Source: Rhodospirillaceae bacterium (lineage in GTDB: Bacteria > Pseudomonadota > Alphaproteobacteria > SP197). Taken from it: 8,932 nucleotides of DNA. Position 1 is the stretch's first letter. Every line of letters starts with the position of its first letter. Positions 7,002 to 8,932 of this stretch are shown piece by piece. The DNA lies in NCBI GenBank assembly GCA_018700655.1, contig JABIUG010000245.1, positions 1 to 8,932 on the forward strand. Reading direction: 5' to 3'. The position numbers and the translations under genes were made by a program. A model generated the notes under the pieces. It worked only from the letters and a program-made list of their open reading frames with translations. It was not told the origin of the DNA and did no database searches.

Positions 7002-7184
7002 TCAGCAGCCGGGCCCTATAGGACACAAGGTTCCAGCCGAGGAATTAGTCGCCTCACTGGCCTGTGCAGCCATGTCATGGACAGTCGTAGCGGTGTCCAG
7101 GGCATGTGTCAGGTCCATAAGCTCTTCAATATTGATGCCGTTGGCGGGTGTAGAGCCGACGAGACCAATGAATGATGTTTGCAT
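7002..7184 (-). CDS. Small 60-aa peptide with leader/core layout, RiPP-precursor-like (function unknown)
   Basis: I do not recognise this family. The 60-residue product starts MQTSFIGLVGSTPANG, continues with an acidic-then-helical middle (INIEELMDL and then TTVHDMAAQASEA, ending at residue 45) and ends in a short Ser/Thr/Gly/Cys/Pro tail (NSSAGTLCPIGPGC) whose last residue is Cys60, with Cys54 six residues before. Evidence that it is real: AAGGAG sits 7 bases before the ATG, and a paralogue lies 37 bases downstream. Between the two copies, differences in residues 1-45 fall mostly in third codon positions (my hand alignment gives about 9, 6 and 18 changes at positions 1, 2 and 3, with some ten synonymous), as expected for selection on this minus-strand frame. 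The tails are unrelated. A conserved front and a variable Cys-bearing end is the usual look of precursors of modified peptides. No maturation enzyme is in view. A small secreted or regulatory peptide is the alternative. Confidence 0.6.
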   Translation of the reverse strand: MQTSFIGLVGSTPANGINIEELMDLTHALDTATTVHDMAAQASEATNSSAGTLCPIGPGC

Positions 7185-7191
7185 GGAGTTG

Positions 7192-7197
7192 CTCCTT
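7192..7197 (-). promoter_or_regulatory. Ribosome binding site of the 60-aa peptide gene
   Basis: AAGGAG on the minus strand lies 7 bases before the ATG at 7184 and is close to the ideal Shine-Dalgarno sequence. A small stem (ctcag / ctgag at 7208-7212 and 7218-7222, five-base loop) lies 10 bases further upstream and could influence initiation, though it may be chance. Confidence 0.65.
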
Positions 7198-7369
7198 GAG
7201 TTGAAGCCTCAGCCTAACTGAGCGGTCACTACCGCACCACAGAGATATAGTCCACGAAGCCTTGGAACTCCCTGAGCGGCCCGGCAGGGATAGAGTCACG
7301 TCTGGGAAACGCCGCACCCTCGGGCAGCGATAAAATGCGTGATTCTCAATGCAAGTTCATGGAGATAAA

Positions 7370-7446
7370 TGGCGCGCCCACCAGGATTCGAACCTGGGAC
7401 CTACGGCTTAGAAGGCCGTTGCTCTATCCAACTGAGCTATGGGCGC
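7370..7446 (-). tRNA. tRNA-Arg (anticodon UCU)
   Basis: All four arms pair: acceptor GCGCCCA/TGGGCGC, D-stem GCTC/GAGC, anticodon stem ACGGC/GCCGT around CTTCTAA, and T-arm CCAGG-TTCGAAT-CCTGG. The loop places TCT at positions 34-36, reading AGA codons. The discriminator base is G and the terminal CCA (7370-7372 on the plus strand as tgg) is encoded. The 77-base length is normal. The AGA codon is rare in the GC-rich genes here. Confidence 0.96.
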
Positions 7447-7456
7447 ACAGAGGTGT

Positions 7457-7753
7457 TCAGCCCGGTTTCTGCCAGGCGAAATTGGCGGCATAGGATTTGG
7501 GTGCGACCTTACGGGTCTGGTGCCCCATCACGCGGTAGGCGATACCATTGCGCTCGGCATAGGCAATCGCCTCCTCACGGGTCTCGAACGACAGCCTGAG
7601 CTGATCGGCCTTCATGTCGGCTGAGCCGGTCCAGCCCATCAGAGGATCGGCGGTCTTGGCCGACGCCGCAGCATACTCCAGCACCCAGAGATGCGTCTTT
7701 GCGCGGCCCGACTGCATCGCAGTCTTGGCGGGACAATAAATCCGTGCGGTCAT
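7457..7753 (-). CDS. NADH dehydrogenase (complex I) NDUFS4-type accessory subunit
   Basis: This 98-residue protein belongs to the ETC complex I subunit family related to mitochondrial NDUFS4 (18-kDa accessory subunit), which binds the peripheral arm of respiratory complex I and helps assemble or stabilise it. In bacteria it is typical of alphaproteobacteria. Family landmarks are the start MTARIYCPAKTAMQSGRAKT, WVLEYA, DPLMGWTGSADM, LRLSFETREEAIAYAERNG and the tail KSYAANFAW. I chose the ATG at 7753 because homologues begin MTARIY and GGAGAACG precedes it. An upstream ATG at 7810 would add 19 residues with no family likeness. The gene is divergent from the lipoprotein gene and separated from tRNA-Arg by 10 bases, so the tRNA may be read from the same transcript. 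Confidence 0.9.
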   Translation of the reverse strand: MTARIYCPAKTAMQSGRAKTHLWVLEYAAASAKTADPLMGWTGSADMKADQLRLSFETREEAIAYAERNGIAYRVMGHQTRKVAPKSYAANFAWQKPG

Positions 7754-7785
7754 TTCGTTCTCCGGCGCGTCGATACCTCCCCTGT

Positions 7786-7815
7786 CTATAGGGCACCCGC
7801 GCCGACACACGCAAG
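7786..7815 (-). promoter_or_regulatory. Candidate promoter of the complex I subunit gene
   Basis: On the minus strand CTTGCG (7810-7815) and CTATAG (7786-7791) are separated by 18 bases and resemble the alphaproteobacterial housekeeping promoter CTTGAC-17-CTATAT in 4 and 5 of 6 positions. Transcription would start about 25 bases before the ATG at 7753. Confidence 0.35.
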
Positions 7816-7888
7816 CAGATCACCTTACGATCCTGGCCATATTATTGTATTGTCCCGGCCATAGACACCACTTATCGGGTCAAGATTC

Positions 7889-8275
7889 ATGCGCGCAATT
7901 CTGGTCATGGCTGCCGCCGGCTTCCTGGCAGCCTGTTCGTTTAATCCCCACGGTTACGATGATCCGCACTGGGATGTGCAGGACTTGTTCTACTTCGACC
8001 CGTATTCGGCGACTGCTACCATGGACAAAGCCGACGGGGGCGACGTCGCGGCCCAGCTTGAGGCCGGAGATGATTACTATTGGGGTAATGGTGTCGATCG
8101 TGACAGCGATCTGGCCAGATCATACTGGGCGATGGCTGCCGAACAGGGCGATACCGTTGCGCAGTCCAGGCTTGACACCGTCGATGCCGGCCAGCCGCTC
8201 CATTACACGCCCGATGGCAGCGACGGCCGCAATCTTGTCACCAACGTCTGGGCCGACACCCTCGATAAGATCTAG
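7889..8275 (+). CDS. Small Sel1-repeat lipoprotein
   Basis: A 128-residue exported lipoprotein. Residues 1-15 form a short signal peptide (MRAILVMAAAGFLAA) ending in the lipobox LAAC, with lipidated Cys16. The next residue is Ser, which favours sorting to the outer membrane. Residues about 51-96 contain one Sel1-like repeat (GDVAAQLEAGDDYYWGNGV, then DLARSYWAMAAEQGDTVAQ), a helix pair used for protein-protein contacts. The rest, rich in Asp, Tyr and aromatic residues, is unassigned. The gene stands alone and diverges from the complex I subunit gene. A specific role cannot be inferred. Related Sel1 proteins act as scaffolds. Its TAG stop lies inside the 17-bp repeat copy at 8271-8287. Confidence 0.75.
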   Translation: MRAILVMAAAGFLAACSFNPHGYDDPHWDVQDLFYFDPYSATATMDKADGGDVAAQLEAGDDYYWGNGVDRDSDLARSYWAMAAEQGDTVAQSRLDTVDAGQPLHYTPDGSDGRNLVTNVWADTLDKI

Positions 8276-8287
8276 AGCCCGATCGGC
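8271..8287. repeat. 17-bp repeat copy 2 (inverted relative to 2371-2387)
   Basis: tctagagcccgatcggc is the exact reverse complement of 2371-2387, about 5.9 kb away. It supplies the TAG stop codon of the lipoprotein gene. Sequence beyond both ends is unlike the first copy. Confidence 0.55.
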
Positions 8288-8320
8288 TCAGTTCGATGCG
8301 ACCAGGGCCGTAAATCGGCC
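8275..8320 (+). terminator. Weak candidate terminator after the lipoprotein gene
   Basis: Two small stems follow the stop: gagcc/ggctc around CGATC (8275-8289) and ggccg/cggcc around TAAAT (8306-8320). The bases after the second stem (gttgagtt) are only mildly T-rich, so termination is plausible but not shown. Confidence 0.25.
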
Positions 8321-8379
8321 GTTGAGTTACAATCTGGATACCTGTTAAGCGTCTGAACGGTCCGACCGCCGCAACTTGG

Positions 8380-8456
8380 TGGTCGGGGCGGGAGGATTCG
8401 AACCTCCGACCCCCTGCTCCCAAAGCAGGTGCGCTACCAGGCTGCGCTACGCCCCG
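8380..8456 (-). tRNA. tRNA-Pro (anticodon UGG)
   Basis: The cloverleaf is complete: acceptor CGGGGCG/CGCCCCG, D-stem GCGC/GCGC, anticodon stem CCTGC/GCAGG with loop TTTGGGA (anticodon TGG), and T-arm GGAGG-TTCGAAT-CCTCC. Discriminator A and an encoded CCA follow (8380-8382 as tgg on the plus strand). The 77-base length is normal. Confidence 0.96.
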
Positions 8457-8645
8457 TTCGGCGCCCTTGTGACGCCATGCGGCAACGGCGTCAACTGCGA
8501 TCATCTTCGAGCCAGGAACACAGGCGCCGCCGGATCTCGAACTCAGTGCCGGCCAAACACCCGCACCGGCGGTGCCGTTACCGGCAGGCGCTGTCTGCCT
8601 GCCCTCGCCGGCAGCGACCCGCAGACATACCGCCTCTGACAGATA

Positions 8646-8840
8646 TCAATCTTCAGAGCCGACCTGGGCCGGATTCTCTTCGATGATATCGATCAGTTTC
8701 TGGATCGCATCTTCGACATCGTCGGCACCTTCAGTAACACCGACCGTGCCCGTGAGATCGCTACCTGTTGCGGTCTGAAGCGCCGAAACGATCGCTCCGA
8801 ATTTTTCTGCCAACTGAGCTACTCCCCGGATATCGGACAG
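8646..8840 (-). pseudogene. C-terminal remnant of an unidentified gene cut by an IS element
   Basis: A minus-strand frame reads in from the IS edge and ends at a TGA at 8646-8648. It has 64 residues, starting LSDIRGVAQLAEKFGAIVSA and ending IDIIEENPAQVGSED. No start codon is available before a TAG inside the IS end, which is why it looks like the tail of a longer gene. The composition is plausible for protein: helical, acidic, few Cys or Trp, and G/C-ending codons. I do not recognise the family. Its upstream part, if it survives, should lie beyond the other end of the IS. Confidence 0.5.
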
Positions 8841-8932
8841 TGACGTAAGCTACAAATTGGGTATCTGCTGGTCTTTGATGAGAGGAGATCAGCGATGACG
8901 AAACGCAAGCAGCACAAGCCTGAGTTCAAAGC
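8841..8932 (+). mobile_element. Left end of an IS3-family insertion sequence (continues past window)
   Basis: The element is placed from about 8841 (tgacgtaagctacaaattgg), where a foreign gene's frame breaks off and a TG-starting end suited to IS3-type terminal repeats begins. The exact edge is uncertain by some bases because the right end is outside the window. The OrfA transposase gene starts about 54 bases inside, the usual spacing for IS3-family members. Confidence 0.55.
8895..8932 (+). CDS. IS3-family transposase OrfA, N-terminus only
   Basis: Only the first 12 codons and part of the thirteenth are inside the window: MTKRKQHKPEFKA. This is the typical opening of the helix-turn-helix OrfA protein of IS3-family elements (basic start, then PEFKAKVALEAL in relatives), which binds the IS ends. 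AGAGGAG at 8881-8887 is a strong ribosome site 7 bases before the ATG. OrfB, with the DDE catalytic core, would follow past the window. Confidence 0.75.
   Translation, partial: MTKRKQHKPEFK

Larger units (their letters stand above)
6513..7369. other. Low-GC gap without large genes, between dehydratase and tRNA-Arg
   Basis: The 857 bases hold only the small minus-strand genes described above and the pentanucleotide repeat. Five 60-base lines counted by hand (6661, 6721, 6781, 6961 and 7081) run from 42 to 62% G+C, mostly near 50%, against about 65% in the neighbouring genes. The gap begins right at the 3' end of tRNA-Arg, a common landing site for integrated DNA, but I found no repeated copy of the tRNA end and no integrase. 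Nothing else is recognised in 6513-6650 or 7200-7369. Confidence 0.5.

Noticed and set aside
6735..7175. Two plus-strand frames (6735-6917 and 6933-7175) whose products also resemble each other.
   Set aside because: They are shadows of the tandem minus-strand copies. Substitutions concentrate in third positions of the minus-strand frame, and neither plus-strand frame has a convincing ribosome site.
7126..7317. A 63-codon minus-strand frame overlapping the 60-aa peptide gene.
   Set aside because: It is in another frame, lacks a ribosome site, and shows no paralogue conservation, unlike the 60-aa frame.
8571..8625. Hairpin ggcaggc/gcctgcc near 8583-8603 as a terminator.
   Set aside because: Only 7 pairs with no T tract on either strand. 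GC-rich sequence produces such stems often.
8802..8828. On the minus strand GTAGCTCAGTTGGCAGA looks like the D-arm of a tRNA.
   Set aside because: No anticodon or T-arm follows in the next 60 bases, and the same bases read as sensible codons (VAQLAE) of the truncated gene. Chance likeness is more likely than a tRNA fragment.

Overview
The window looks like a chromosomal piece of an alphaproteobacterium. Coding regions are GC-rich. A short NDUFS4-type accessory subunit of respiratory complex I, which is typical of this class, lies next to two CCA-encoding tRNA genes. The intergenic palindromes starting or ending in TCTAGAGC/AGAGCGGATC also resemble alphaproteobacterial extragenic repeats. No marker gene fixes the genus.

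Layout: (1) 1-1104, plus strand: the 3' part of a 3-mercaptopyruvate sulfurtransferase (SseA type), followed 6 bases later by a GNAT acetyltransferase. (2) 1194-2345, minus strand: an eroded AspT-type membrane transporter pseudogene. It lacks its N-terminal membrane half, probably has an internal deletion, and carries an in-frame TGA. (3) 2371-2519: a palindromic extragenic repeat with a 19-bp hairpin and then a perfect 29-bp inverted repeat. (4) 2579-6512, plus strand: a tight gene run of cystathionine beta-lyase (metC), molybdate ABC permease (modB), molybdate ABC ATPase (modC) and a PLP threonine/serine-dehydratase-like enzyme. The last three genes overlap by 4 and 14 bases. No modA substrate-binding gene is present. 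(5) 6513-7369: a region of lower GC with no large gene. On the minus strand it holds two tandem small genes with a conserved N-terminal part and unrelated Cys-containing C-termini. One is intact (60 aa) and one is frameshifted. A pentanucleotide repeat follows. (6) 7370-8456: tRNA-Arg(UCU), the complex I subunit, a Sel1-repeat lipoprotein on the plus strand, and tRNA-Pro(UGG). (7) 8646-8932: the C-terminal remnant of an unidentified minus-strand gene, cut by the left end of an IS3-family element whose OrfA starts at 8895.

Working together: SseA and MetC both act in cysteine/methionine sulfur metabolism, and MetC and the terminal dehydratase are both PLP enzymes. ModB and ModC form the membrane and ATPase parts of a molybdate importer and must borrow a binding protein encoded elsewhere. 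The most unusual item is the tandem small-peptide pair at 6893-7184. It has the layout of ribosomally made, modified peptide (RiPP) precursors: conserved leader, variable Cys-ending core. No modifying enzyme, transporter or immunity gene is visible here, so that reading is an inference.
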